Shown here: positions 27,286-36,277 of the stretch, piece after piece
How positions within the stretch are numbered: the first letter of the stretch is position 1
Layout: the number at the start of each line of letters is the position of its first letter
NCBI GenBank assembly: GCA_910589675.1
Contig: CAJUTO010000001.1
Location: forward strand, 62,001 to 126,000
Direction of reading: 5' to 3'
Length of the DNA stretch: 64,000 nt
DNA from: an uncultured Lactobacillus sp.
Lineage (GTDB): Bacteria; Bacillota; Bacilli; Lactobacillales; Lactobacillaceae
Position numbers and translations under genes: made by a program
Notes under the pieces: model-generated
Database searches by the model: none
What the model was told of the DNA's origin: nothing
Seen by the model: only the letters and a program-made list of their open reading frames with translations

Positions 27286-27465
27286 ATGGCAAAGAAATTT
27301 GGTGCCGGTGTTGTAACTGGTGTTTTAGCAACTGTTGGTGCACTTGCAGCAGGACTTGCTACTTACAAGAAAAAGGTAGTAGAACCTGAGCAAAAAGAAG
27401 CTGACAGAATCGAACAAAATAGAATTAAAGCCAACAGAAAGAGCTACTCAGCTCACCAAGGCTAA
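27286..27465 (+). CDS. DUF3042-family small protein
   Basis: A 59-residue gene with a strong GGGAGG site (27273-27278) seven bases before the ATG. The product has one N-terminal hydrophobic, Gly/Ala-rich helix (about residues 5-23, GAGVVTGVLATVGALAAGLA). A KKKVVEPEQKEADRIEQNR charged tail follows. This matches my memory of DUF3042, a conserved single-pass protein of Lactobacillales with no known role. It sits divergently upstream of miaA and ends at a bidirectional terminator. Confidence 0.85.
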   Translation: MAKKFGAGVVTGVLATVGALAAGLATYKKKVVEPEQKEADRIEQNRIKANRKSYSAHQG

Positions 27466-27467
27466 AT

Positions 27468-27513
27468 AAAAAAGAGAGATTAATCCCTGTAAAAAGGTGT
27501 TGATCTCTCTTTT
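27468..27513. terminator. Bidirectional terminator
   Basis: AAAAAGAGAGAT (27468-27479) pairs with ATCTCTCTTTT (27503-27513) around a 23-base loop, between the convergent DUF3042 and rhodanese-like genes. Confidence 0.75.
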
Positions 27514-27910
27514 AATATTTAGAGGCCTTAGTTTGACCATCCCATTTTTCAAAACCGTCTTTTAGCCAGTATACCTTTTCATACCCCTTCTTTTGTAAAA
27601 AGCGTGCTGCTCTTACTGTCAAGGCATTTGAATCAGAATAAAGATAAACTGGTAAATCTGGACGAATTTCTTGATATTGATATTTAAACATTGTATAAGG
27701 AATATTACGTGCTCCTAAAATATGTTCTTTTTTAAAAGGTCCTTTTTCACGCACATCAATAATTTGTGCTTTTCGCTTTCCCTTTTCAAATTCTTCATTA
27801 GTTAATGCACCACCGACTCTTTTGGATTGGATCCATGTCCAAAGCCAACTCAAAGCAAAGGCCAAAATAATGATGATTAAGATAATGTTGATAATCCCAA
27901 AAATATTCAT
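27512..27910 (-). CDS. Membrane-anchored rhodanese-like protein lacking the active-site Cys
   Basis: A 132-residue protein of the YqhL type: one N-terminal transmembrane helix (about residues 5-26), then a rhodanese domain with IIDVREKGPFKKEHILGARNIP. In active family members the loop reads Tyr-Cys-Gln-Ser-Gly. Here it is LYSDSNALTVRAA, so Ser92 stands in the Cys place. The protein is therefore probably not a sulfurtransferase and may bind a partner instead. It follows yqgQ in the same operon, as in Bacillus. Confidence 0.82.
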   Translation of the reverse strand: MNIFGIINIILIIIILAFALSWLWTWIQSKRVGGALTNEEFEKGKRKAQIIDVREKGPFKKEHILGARNIPYTMFKYQYQEIRPDLPVYLYSDSNALTVRAARFLQKKGYEKVYWLKDGFEKWDGQTKASKY

Positions 27911-27945
27911 TAATTACTTACCCCTATATAAGAATTTCTATAGTA

Positions 27946-28176
27946 CTATGATAATCCATTACTATCTTTTGCGCTAGTTTCCTTTTCTTCTTCAATTTCA
28001 TGTTCGTGACTTAAAATCAATTTTGCATTCATGTATTCTTTCTTAGAAACTACACCTGCATGATATAAATTATCCAGTTCAATTCCCATTAGTTCTATGT
28101 CCCACTTACGTTTACCAACATAAACGATAATATTAAACTTTTTTAATAGCTTTTGAACATCATGTAAATTTTTCAT
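27946..28176 (-). CDS. yqgQ: YqgQ-family protein (DUF910)
   Basis: A 76-residue helical protein. The conserved core is DVQKLLKKFNIIVYVGKRKWDIELM, then ELDNLYHAGVVSKKEYMNAKLIL, typical of YqgQ (three-helix, possibly nucleic-acid binding; function not established). The acidic C-terminal tail is poorly conserved. It begins two bases after the rhomboid gene ends, so it is part of one operon with yqgP-like and yqgN genes. Confidence 0.88.
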   Translation of the reverse strand: MKNLHDVQKLLKKFNIIVYVGKRKWDIELMGIELDNLYHAGVVSKKEYMNAKLILSHEHEIEEEKETSAKDSNGLS

Positions 28177-28178
28177 TA

Positions 28179-28865
28179 TTAATTATTAATCACTATTCCC
28201 TGATGTAAACAGAAGACAACATAAATAATTATTACTACTGCTGCGATAACTCTTAACTTGTGATGATATTGTCTCAAATGGGCACTACCAAAAATTATTC
28301 CTAAAAGAAAACCAGATATTAATCCACCGAGATGACCTAAGATATCAATATGACTTGCAAATAAATCAAGCGCTAAGTTAATGATAGCTAATGCTAAAGC
28401 CTGCCTTCCCAAATAATTAATTGCCGGAATTGCTCGATTGGCTAAATAAAGAGCAATTACTACACCAAAAAGTCCAAATAAAGCTGTAGAAGCACCGGCA
28501 CTAACTACCGAATCGCTCCCATATGCATAACTTAACAGATTTCCACCAATCCCTGACAATAAATAAACTGTTAAGAATCGCCAGTGACCTAAAAGTGGTT
28601 CCATAAATTGACCCATGTAATAAATCATTACTGCATTAGATGCGATATGTAACCAGCCGATATGCAAAAATTGCGCTGTAAACAAACGCCACCATTGATG
28701 TTCAACAGTAACAAGTTGATTATTCATTGCCCCAAGTCGAACTAGGGTATTAATATTAGTCGAGCCACCCATTATTGTTTCGATTATGAAAACAACAAAG
28801 AGTACAATTAAAATCGCATTTGTAACAAAAGTGCTAGAAAATCGATTAGTATTCAACTTTTGCAT
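28179..28865 (-). CDS. Rhomboid-family intramembrane serine protease (GluP/YqgP type)
   Basis: A 228-residue polytopic membrane protease with about seven hydrophobic helices. Catalytic features are the GASTALFGLFG motif (Ser of GxSx) and the later His in DILGHLGGLISGFLLG. The HIGWLHIASN segment carries the conserved His-x-x-x-Asn type residues. Rhomboids cleave transmembrane substrates, in Bacillus including magnesium transporter MgtE for YqgP. It lacks the large cytosolic N-terminal domain of YqgP. It lies in the operon between the 5-FTHF cyclo-ligase and yqgQ genes. Confidence 0.92.
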   Translation of the reverse strand: MQKLNTNRFSSTFVTNAILIVLFVVFIIETIMGGSTNINTLVRLGAMNNQLVTVEHQWWRLFTAQFLHIGWLHIASNAVMIYYMGQFMEPLLGHWRFLTVYLLSGIGGNLLSYAYGSDSVVSAGASTALFGLFGVVIALYLANRAIPAINYLGRQALALAIINLALDLFASHIDILGHLGGLISGFLLGIIFGSAHLRQYHHKLRVIAAVVIIIYVVFCLHQGIVINN

Positions 28866-28880
28866 TATCCATCATCCCCT

Positions 28881-29438
28881 TCATTTACTTAAAATAAGAT
28901 TTTCTATTGGAATATCATGATCCTCAATTTTCCATTTTGTTTGATCAAAAGCCTGAACGGAATTAACTAGACTAAGAGTTTGAGTAGGATATTTCTTTAA
29001 AAAGCGATCATAATATCCACCACCAAAACCAAGCCGACTATTTTTATCTAAGCCATAAGCTAATCCTGGTACAATTATTAAATCTAAATCATTTTTTACC
29101 TCAGCTTTTGGATCGTGATTTTCTAAAACCCCAAACTTAGTTTTTTCTAAAGAAGTGTTTTTATTATAAAGTGTAAATTCCATCTTTCTATTTGGTAAAC
29201 AACGTGGAATATATACTTTCTTTTTTATTTTCCATAAAGTAGCAATAATTGGGGCTGTATCGACTTCTAGAGCCATTGAAATAGAAATACCAACATTCTC
29301 TACTTGATGTAATAATCGGCTTTTAAGTAGCTTTTCTTTTAAGATTTCATCTTCTAATTGTTTTTGCTGAGTTTTTCCAAATTCAGTCAGTTTTCTTATT
29401 TGTAAATTTCGTAAATCTTTTTTATTAATTAAATTCAT
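28881..29438 (-). CDS. 5-formyltetrahydrofolate cyclo-ligase
   Basis: Converts 5-formyl-THF to 5,10-methenyl-THF using ATP, salvaging a folate inhibitor. ATG at 29438 (MNLINKKDLRN) is preferred over an upstream TTG that lies inside the L33 terminator; no clear ribosome site is visible. The 185-residue product carries the family motifs DLIIVPGLAYGLD and RLGFGGGYYDRFL (substrate and ATP binding). It is yqgN in the conserved rpmG-yqgN-yqgP-yqgQ order. Confidence 0.92.
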   Translation of the reverse strand: MNLINKKDLRNLQIRKLTEFGKTQQKQLEDEILKEKLLKSRLLHQVENVGISISMALEVDTAPIIATLWKIKKKVYIPRCLPNRKMEFTLYNKNTSLEKTKFGVLENHDPKAEVKNDLDLIIVPGLAYGLDKNSRLGFGGGYYDRFLKKYPTQTLSLVNSVQAFDQTKWKIEDHDIPIENLILSK

Positions 29439-29460
29439 TAAATAAAATATTATTAGATAC

Positions 29461-29486
29461 AAAAAAACAACAGGAATTGCCTGTTG
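29461..29486 (-). terminator. Terminator after rpmG
   Basis: CAACAGG/CCTGTTG with a five-base loop and seven T on the minus strand, seven bases past the rpmG stop. Confidence 0.88.
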
Positions 29487-29492
29487 CTTTGA

Positions 29493-29642
29493 TTACTTAG
29501 TTTCGCGGTGAAGTGTTACCTTTCTTTCAACTGGGCAATACTTCTTTAAAGCTAAACGTTCCGGATGCTTACGCTTATTCTTTTCAGATAAGTAACTTCT
29601 ATCGCCACATTCGGTGCATTCAAGGATAATATGTTCTGCCAT
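29493..29642 (-). CDS. rpmG: 50S ribosomal protein L33
   Basis: A 49-residue ribosomal protein reading [17 protein letters not shown], with [17 protein letters not shown] at the end. It keeps one Cys pair (CTEC) but has a single Cys in the later KKYCP position. This resembles my memory of Bacillus RpmGA rather than the four-Cys RpmGB. The gene is too short for many callers. It lies between the PBP and folate genes, with its own terminator. Confidence 0.95.
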   Translation of the reverse strand: MAEHIILECTECGDRSYLSEKNKRKHPERLALKKYCPVERKVTLHRETK

Positions 29643-29714
29643 GTTTTCCACCACCTACTTATTTAGTTAACTGTTAAACTATACCATGTTTTCCGTACTT
29701 TTACCAGTACTTTT

Positions 29715-31814
29715 CTATTTATTAAGTTTGAAGTAGTCTTCAACCATTGCCTTTGCCACTTGCAAAGTATATGAACCTTCTTTATCTGGGTCCAGTCCTG
29801 GGAAGACCACAGCTACAGCGATTTCAGGATCCTTTGATGGGGCATAACCAACAAAAGTAGCGTTAATAACTTCTGGCGCATTCGGATTACCTGGGTTATC
29901 TTCATCATAATAAAAAGTCTGAGCAGTACCAGTCTTACCAGAAATCGAAGGCTTAACATTCTTTAATGAATGGGCTGTTCCCCATGAATTAGTACCATGA
30001 ACAACACGATACATCCCTTGATGAATAACATCAAGTTGATCCTGCGTCCAAGGAATACGCATCTGAACCTGCGGCTTAGTGTTATGAAGAATTGATACTT
30101 TATTACCTTGCGAATTAGTCTCACCAACTGATTGAACTAAATATGGACGCATACGATAACCACCATTAGCAATAGTTGAAATATATTGTACTAATTGAAT
30201 TGGTGTATAAGCATCATAGTTTCCGTAAGACAAGTCAAGAACAGAACCTGTAAGCAATTGACCAGCTGAGTTATATGAGCGACCTTGAATACCTGAAACT
30301 TCTCCAGGAAGGTCTACACCAGTTTTTTGACCCAAACCAAACATTGCAAAATTACGTCTCAATTTAGTAAATGCATCTGAAGGCATTGAGATAAAACTAT
30401 GTGGAGTATATTTAGCATTTACCCATCTTAAAGCTAATTGCATCATGTAAATGTTACTTGATACTTCAAGAGCTGTTGGGGCATCAAGACTACCAAATGT
30501 ACCAACTGGGTAAACAGATTTCTTAATTGGAGAACCTGGCAAGTAAATTGGCGTATCGGGCATTACGTTGTTAGTTGGTGTAATAACACCATTCATTAAT
30601 CCACCCGCAACAGTTGCCCCTTTGACTGCAGACCCCATAACAAAGGATTTATTAATTACACCTAACGCATCATCAGTATCTTTATTAGTCTTTGCATTAT
30701 GATCAATACCTGCAATCGCTAAAAGTGCTCCAGTCTTTGGATTCATCGCTACTGCATAGGCACCATTAGAATACTGCGTAGCACCTGCAGCTTTAGCAGC
30801 CGCATATTGCTTCTTCAGTGCATCTTCTACTTGTTGTTGATATTTAGCATTCATTGTCAAAATCAAACTGGCACCACTTTGTCCTTTATAGACAGTCTTA
30901 GTTTGTTCAACACCATCTCCGGACTTAGTAACTACCTGTGACTTAGACTTAGTTCCTTTCAGAAGCGGCTCATACTTTTCTTCTAAGTAACTTGTACCTA
31001 CACGGTCATTTCGTGAGTAACCTTGTGTTAAGTAGTACTGCAAGTTATCACTTGGTAAACCAGCTTTTTCTGAAGAAACGGAACCAATGATACTTTTAAT
31101 GGATTTTCCATTTGGATAGCTTCTGGACCAGTCAGTTCCAATACCTACACCTGGCAATTCAGATAGGTGCTCTCCAACTAATGCCATTTCTCTATCAGTT
31201 AGACCTTTATTTTTAATATAGATAGTAGATAAAGTGTATGCTCCAGAAATCTTATTAAAAATTAAAGCAGCCGTTTTTTGACGTTTAGTAAAATGGATAT
31301 CTTGCTTTTCAACACGTTTTAAGACATTGTTATAGATTTGACTTGAACTTAAAGCATCCCCATTACTGTCATAACGTTCAGATCGAGGCAGCTTAGCTGT
31401 TTCCTTTTCTGATATTTTACTGTTAGCTAAATAATAATCATAAAGCTGTCTTTGGGTAGGTTCTTCATCATCAAGTGTTATATATTGACTTAAGCGATTA
31501 GAAATTTTATATATTTGACTAGACGTAATGCTAGAATTTTTGGTATAAGTAATTGCGTTATTAGCTTTATTACCTACCAAAACTTTACCGCTGCTATCAT
31601 ACATCACACCACGTGGTACATTATTTGATACAATCTTTTGGTCGGTTTGCTGTACTTCTGCTTGAAAACGTCCACCGTAGAAAAGCTGTAAGTAGGCCAA
31701 TTGACCAATTAATAATAAAAATAAAACTAAAATGACGCCCAAAATAATTTTCATTCTTAGGGGCGTCGAAGTGGAATTTCTATTCGAACCTTTACTCTGT
31801 TTTAAATAATTCAA
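29715..31814 (-). CDS. pbpA: Class B penicillin-binding protein (PBP2/PbpA-like transpeptidase)
   Basis: Cross-links peptidoglycan at the outer face of the membrane. The 699-residue protein has a short cytosolic tail, one transmembrane helix (about residues 24-46), a dimerisation domain and the transpeptidase domain. That domain has SAVK (active Ser395), SSN (about residue 452) and KTGTAQ (about residue 626). Sequence style and location beside rpmG/yqgN suggest the elongation-type PBP2A/PbpA of Bacillus, though a PBP3-like role is possible. There are no PASTA repeats. Confidence 0.93.
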   Translation of the reverse strand: MNYLKQSKGSNRNSTSTPLRMKIILGVILVLFLLLIGQLAYLQLFYGGRFQAEVQQTDQKIVSNNVPRGVMYDSSGKVLVGNKANNAITYTKNSSITSSQIYKISNRLSQYITLDDEEPTQRQLYDYYLANSKISEKETAKLPRSERYDSNGDALSSSQIYNNVLKRVEKQDIHFTKRQKTAALIFNKISGAYTLSTIYIKNKGLTDREMALVGEHLSELPGVGIGTDWSRSYPNGKSIKSIIGSVSSEKAGLPSDNLQYYLTQGYSRNDRVGTSYLEEKYEPLLKGTKSKSQVVTKSGDGVEQTKTVYKGQSGASLILTMNAKYQQQVEDALKKQYAAAKAAGATQYSNGAYAVAMNPKTGALLAIAGIDHNAKTNKDTDDALGVINKSFVMGSAVKGATVAGGLMNGVITPTNNVMPDTPIYLPGSPIKKSVYPVGTFGSLDAPTALEVSSNIYMMQLALRWVNAKYTPHSFISMPSDAFTKLRRNFAMFGLGQKTGVDLPGEVSGIQGRSYNSAGQLLTGSVLDLSYGNYDAYTPIQLVQYISTIANGGYRMRPYLVQSVGETNSQGNKVSILHNTKPQVQMRIPWTQDQLDVIHQGMYRVVHGTNSWGTAHSLKNVKPSISGKTGTAQTFYYDEDNPGNPNAPEVINATFVGYAPSKDPEIAVAVVFPGLDPDKEGSYTLQVAKAMVEDYFKLNK

Positions 31815-31929
31815 AATTCTAACCTCACTAAACTAGAATTGATTTTAGCAAAAAATGCATCTAAATTCTATTTTTCTCCCAGTGAAAATCGCAATAATTA
31901 TATATTCTTAAGAAGTAGGGTATTTATCA

Positions 31930-34506
31930 ATGATTATCAACAAAATTAAAACATATTTTAAAAATAAATATCTATATTGGCTTTCTTTTTTACTGCCTAC
32001 TTGTATCTTTGCAAGCTATTTTCTATATCGAGGCCAGGAAATTTTAACCGTTGATCTAGGTCAACAATATATTGACTTTCTTTCTTTTTATAAAAATAAT
32101 CTACTCTCTAATCCTTTAAACTTTATTTTTACATTCAGTAATGGTCTAGGGAGTTCGTTTATTGGAACTAGTGCTTATTATTTAAATAGTCCCTTTAATT
32201 TTCTACTATTACTTTTTTCAAATTCATCTTTACCAATAGCTATTCTTTTAATTATTAGTCTAAAAGTCGGCGCTATTGGTTTAAGTAGCTTCTTTTATTT
32301 TCAGAAATTTTTCAAGGGTGATAATAAAATTTTCGCTTTAGCCGCTAGTCTTGCTTTTGCACTGAGCGGTTTTGTTGTTAGCTATAATTTAAATCTCATG
32401 TGGCTCGACAGTCTAATTTTATTACCTCTTTTACTAGACGCAATTGATAAATTATTTGAACAAAAGAAGCACTATTTTTATCTTACCACGATCACTTTCT
32501 TACTATGGTTAACTAATTTTTATACTGGTTTCATGGTGCTATTTTTTGGCTTACTTTATTTTATTACTGCTCTAATTAATCATTCTTTCTCAAGCAAAAT
32601 TATTTTCCACTATTTCACTAAGAGTCTCTTAGGCACTACCCTAGGCGCCTTTGTATTATTACCAGCCTTTTTTGAAATATTAAATGGAAAAATTAACTCC
32701 GACACTACCCTTTCGCTAGGTTTTCAGTTTGCACCATATCAAGCTCTTGATAAATTAGTAATTGGCGCATTTAATTTTACTGAGATGGAAAAAGGACTAC
32801 CTAACATTTTTCTAACTAGTATTTTTACTCTATTGTGCCTCCTTTACTTTATCAATCAACATTTTTCCCTAAAAGAAAAATTTACATCAGCTATTTTACT
32901 ATTATTTCTATTCCTATCTTTTAGCTTTAACCCACTAGTTCTGTTATGGCATTTAGGCCAATATCCTGTTTGGTATCCAGCACGCTTTAGCTTTATCTTT
33001 TCTTTGTATGCAATCTATCTGGGTGTTCAAGTTCTCGCACATACACACAAATTTAATCTTACGAGCAAAATAGCTAGTCTGCTTTTAGTAATTAGCTTAA
33101 GTATCTTTCTTTTATTAAGTATCCATCAAAAAGAATTTTTGAGCCAAACTAATATTATTCTTACCATTCTTTTTCTTTTATGTAGTTTACTCATAATTTT
33201 ATTTTTTCACTATAAGTGGATCCCAGTAATCTTTTTCGGAATAGTAGGACTAGAAGTAAGTATTAATCTGCTAGCAAGTTTAGATAATATCTCTTATCAA
33301 AAAAATTTTGATTATGCTAATTTCACTAGTAATGTTTCTCAAACTACAACCTATTTACATAAATATGACTCTGGCTTATATCGCACAGAAAAGACATTTA
33401 CTCGTTCCGATGACGACCCATTCAGTAATAATTATTATGGGGTCAGCAACTTTAATTCTATTTCTGATCGTGCAGCTATTAATTTAGTAGATTATCTTGG
33501 GCTAGAAAACAACGATAATTCTTTTACCAATAATTTTGCTACGCCCTTATCCGATAGTCTTTTAGGCATCAAATATAATATTGTTCCCATTAAGAATAGG
33601 CGTAATTTACCTAAAAAAGAACAAGTTGTATTTACGAGTGCTTTTTATCGACCAGATTTAGTTACAAATACAGTCGTTAAAAGTTTTAAACAATTACAAA
33701 TTAGAAAAAATTCATCTGCTTTACCACTTATTTTTATTTCAAATACCCATCAGAAAATTACCTTTTATAATAATATGCCTGCTACAAATCAAAATAATCT
33801 CTTTAGCAACATCGTCGGTCAAAAACTTAATCTTTTCAATAGTTTATATCTAACAAATCCAAGTAAACTAAAAAACACTAAGCATAGTAAGAATATCAAT
33901 GAATATAAAAAGATTGATAAAAATAAAACTGCTAACATAACCTTTAATATTTCCTCATTTGAAAAGGGAGCTTATTACCTCGAGCTTCCCTCAAACTTAA
34001 CTACTAATGTCACTTCTATTATTGTTAATAATCACCAACTTAACAATGATGATTTAGGTATTTCAAGTAAATTACTAAATATTGGATATTATTCAACAAA
34101 TACTCCTATTAAAATTGTTTTCAATCTAAACACTGAAAATATCAATTTAAATGGTATTAGAGTTCTTCAATTTAGAGAAGATGAATTTAACAAAATTATT
34201 CGTAAATTCAATCAAAAACAGCCAGTAACTCATCAAACAAGTCCTATTTCTTTAAAAATTAATTACACTGCACAAAAAAATGAAACTTTAAATTCTACCA
34301 TTCCTTATTCAAAAAATTGGCTGATTTTTGATAATGGTAAACTTCTGCAAACCCAAAAATTTGCCCAAACATTTTTAAGTGCACCTCTAAAAAAAGGTAC
34401 CCATCACCTTACTTTAGTTTATGTACCAATTGCTTTCTTAATTGGTCTTATAATTTCGATTATATCAACCATAATTTTATTTATTTTCAAACCAAAAAGG
34501 GATTAA
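31930..34506 (+). CDS. YfhO-family multi-spanning membrane protein
   Basis: An 858-residue protein with about a dozen membrane helices in the first 450 residues, a large external domain (about 455-820) and a final helix. Conserved YfhO signatures include the early DLGQQYIDFL motif, NPFNFLLLLF-type helices with FSNGLGSS, and WYPARFSF. YfhO proteins are GT-C-like and glycosylate wall or lipoteichoic acids in some Firmicutes; that function is inferred here. It is a single-gene unit, divergent from the PBP gene and ending at a bidirectional terminator. Confidence 0.88.
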   Translation: MIINKIKTYFKNKYLYWLSFLLPTCIFASYFLYRGQEILTVDLGQQYIDFLSFYKNNLLSNPLNFIFTFSNGLGSSFIGTSAYYLNSPFNFLLLLFSNSSLPIAILLIISLKVGAIGLSSFFYFQKFFKGDNKIFALAASLAFALSGFVVSYNLNLMWLDSLILLPLLLDAIDKLFEQKKHYFYLTTITFLLWLTNFYTGFMVLFFGLLYFITALINHSFSSKIIFHYFTKSLLGTTLGAFVLLPAFFEILNGKINSDTTLSLGFQFAPYQALDKLVIGAFNFTEMEKGLPNIFLTSIFTLLCLLYFINQHFSLKEKFTSAILLLFLFLSFSFNPLVLLWHLGQYPVWYPARFSFIFSLYAIYLGVQVLAHTHKFNLTSKIASLLLVISLSIFLLLSIHQKEFLSQTNIILTILFLLCSLLIILFFHYKWIPVIFFGIVGLEVSINLLASLDNISYQKNFDYANFTSNVSQTTTYLHKYDSGLYRTEKTFTRSDDDPFSNNYYGVSNFNSISDRAAINLVDYLGLENNDNSFTNNFATPLSDSLLGIKYNIVPIKNRRNLPKKEQVVFTSAFYRPDLVTNTVVKSFKQLQIRKNSSALPLIFISNTHQKITFYNNMPATNQNNLFSNIVGQKLNLFNSLYLTNPSKLKNTKHSKNINEYKKIDKNKTANITFNISSFEKGAYYLELPSNLTTNVTSIIVNNHQLNNDDLGISSKLLNIGYYSTNTPIKIVFNLNTENINLNGIRVLQFREDEFNKIIRKFNQKQPVTHQTSPISLKINYTAQKNETLNSTIPYSKNWLIFDNGKLLQTQKFAQTFLSAPLKKGTHHLTLVYVPIAFLIGLIISIISTIILFIFKPKRD

Positions 34507-34540
34507 CTTACTAGCTTTTACGTAAGTTAATCCCTTTTTT
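34494..34540. terminator. Bidirectional terminator between yfhO and greA
   Basis: An 18-base stem (AAAAAGGGATTAACTTAC with GTAAGTTAATCCCTTTTTT), overlapping the yfhO stop and preceding the greA 3' end. Confidence 0.92.
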
Positions 34541-34556
34541 AGATAAATTATTTAAA

Positions 34557-35039
34557 TTAGTTCAATGTCTTAACGTCATTGATAGTAACATCAAAAGTTC
34601 CACCTGGAGTGTTGATAGTTACTTTTTCGCCTTTCTTTTTACCAAGTAAAGCTTGAGCAATTGGTGAATCATTAGAAATTTTTCCATTAAGCGGATCAGA
34701 TTCGTCAGATCCAACAATAGTATAGGTTTCTGGATCATCAGTACCTACTTCAGTGTAAGTAACAGTTTTACCAATAGAAACTTCATTAGGATCAACACTA
34801 TCTGCATCAACAACTTGTGCATACTTAAGCATTTGTTCAATTTGAACAATACGTTGTTCTACAGCACTTTGTTCATCTTTTGCTGCATCATACTCTGAGT
34901 TTTCTGATAAGTCACCGAATGATCTAGCAACCTTAATTCGTTCAATAACTTCTGGACGTTTTACTAATTTTAAGTTTTTTAATTCCTTCTGAAGTTTTTC
35001 TTTACCTTCAGCAGTCATTGGATAAACTTTTTCTGCCAT
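34557..35039 (-). CDS. greA: Transcription elongation factor GreA
   Basis: Rescues backtracked RNA polymerase by stimulating transcript cleavage. The 160-residue protein has the N-terminal antiparallel coiled coil (residues about 10-75), with [20 protein letters not shown] at its tip carrying the acidic catalytic residues. The C-terminal FKBP-like domain ends in [16 protein letters not shown]. Length and motifs are typical. It follows mltG, a common Firmicute arrangement. Confidence 0.98.
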   Translation of the reverse strand: MAEKVYPMTAEGKEKLQKELKNLKLVKRPEVIERIKVARSFGDLSENSEYDAAKDEQSAVEQRIVQIEQMLKYAQVVDADSVDPNEVSIGKTVTYTEVGTDDPETYTIVGSDESDPLNGKISNDSPIAQALLGKKKGEKVTINTPGGTFDVTINDVKTLN

Positions 35040-35119
35040 ACTAAAAATTCTCCTTACCTATACTTATTTTTCTTTGCACCAAACAGCTTATGTTTTCTAC
35101 CTAAAAAAGTCAACCATTT

Positions 35120-36214
35120 TTACTGGCCTAAACTACTATTTCGTTTCAAATGTTCGTCATAGTTTTCGTTGTAGTAAACCTTACCAGTCTTAAGGTTTGC
35201 AACAAAGTAGAGATAGTTAGACTTAATTGGGTTCAATACAGCACTAATTGAATCTAGACTTGGATTGTTAAATGGTCCAGGTCCATATCCTTTATGAACA
35301 TATAAGTTATATGGTGATTTTACTTTAATATCCTTTAGTGATAAAGAATGTTTATGCTTATTCAATGCATACATTACTGAAATATCTGACTGAAGTGGCA
35401 TATTAGCTTTAAGTCTGTTAAAGAATACTCCAGCAATCATACGCCTATCTTTAGTTTTAACACCTTCACGTTCTACTAATGAAGCTAAAGTTAAAACTTC
35501 CTGTACTGTTAAGTGCTTCTTCTTAATTGAACTGTAGTATGGTTGCAAAACTTGATCAGTCTTATCAACCATTTGATTAACTAATTCTTTTAAAGAAGCT
35601 CCTTGATAAACATCATATTTTGCTGGGAAGAGATATCCTTCTAAATGATAGCGAACACCCTTACTGTTCATAGAACTAGTTAAAAGTTTAGGATATTGCT
35701 TCTCCAAACTCTTCATAAAGCTCTTATCTTTCATTAGCTTTAAGAAATCTTGTCGACTATACTTTGTATTCTTGCTAACTGTAGTAGCAATACTATCAAT
35801 TGTTTGTCCTTCTTTTATTAGAACATGACCAACAACTGGACGACCACCTCCACCTTGCAATTGGCTCACAATCTCTTTGTTATGCATTGAAGGTGATAAA
35901 TAAAAATTCCCTGCTTGAAAATTTGTCGCACTATGACTCTTTAACCAAAAGTTGAAAACGGCCGCATTTCTAATAATCTTTTTCTCTTGTAAAATTTGAG
36001 CAATTTGACTATTAGTTGCTCCCGCAGGAATATGAACACTAACAACATCTTCATCATGTCGATTGACTGGTTGAAGTGCGTATCCTACGTAACAGCCTCC
36101 AATCAAGACAACTAAAACTAAAATCGCTCCTAGTCCACTAAGGATCCAACGAGTAACCTTTTTAGATGCCTGTTCCTCTAACTCATGATTTTTCTTTTTG
36201 TCTTGATTTAGCAA
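35120..36214 (-). CDS. mltG: Endolytic murein transglycosylase MltG (YceG family)
   Basis: Cleaves nascent glycan strands and works with elongation-type PBPs. The 364-residue protein has a basic cytosolic N-terminus and one membrane helix (about 25-48). A LysM-like small domain follows, then the YceG domain with the catalytic Glu in ASLVEREGVKTKDRRMIAGVFFNRL. The C-terminus carries PYNLYVHKGYGPGPFNNP and YLYFVANLKTGKVYY. Its location upstream of greA is conserved in lactobacilli. Confidence 0.95.
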   Translation of the reverse strand: MLNQDKKKNHELEEQASKKVTRWILSGLGAILVLVVLIGGCYVGYALQPVNRHDEDVVSVHIPAGATNSQIAQILQEKKIIRNAAVFNFWLKSHSATNFQAGNFYLSPSMHNKEIVSQLQGGGGRPVVGHVLIKEGQTIDSIATTVSKNTKYSRQDFLKLMKDKSFMKSLEKQYPKLLTSSMNSKGVRYHLEGYLFPAKYDVYQGASLKELVNQMVDKTDQVLQPYYSSIKKKHLTVQEVLTLASLVEREGVKTKDRRMIAGVFFNRLKANMPLQSDISVMYALNKHKHSLSLKDIKVKSPYNLYVHKGYGPGPFNNPSLDSISAVLNPIKSNYLYFVANLKTGKVYYNENYDEHLKRNSSLGQ

Positions 36215-36277
36215 ATGCTTTTCCTCCGAAAATCACAAAAATCTAAGACAATTATAGCAAAGCTCCCCAGAAAAGAA

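Noticed and set aside
27095..27343. Minus-strand frame of 82 codons upstream of and overlapping miaA.
   Set aside because: It is antisense to the DUF3042 gene and out of frame with miaA; no ribosome site, implausible composition.
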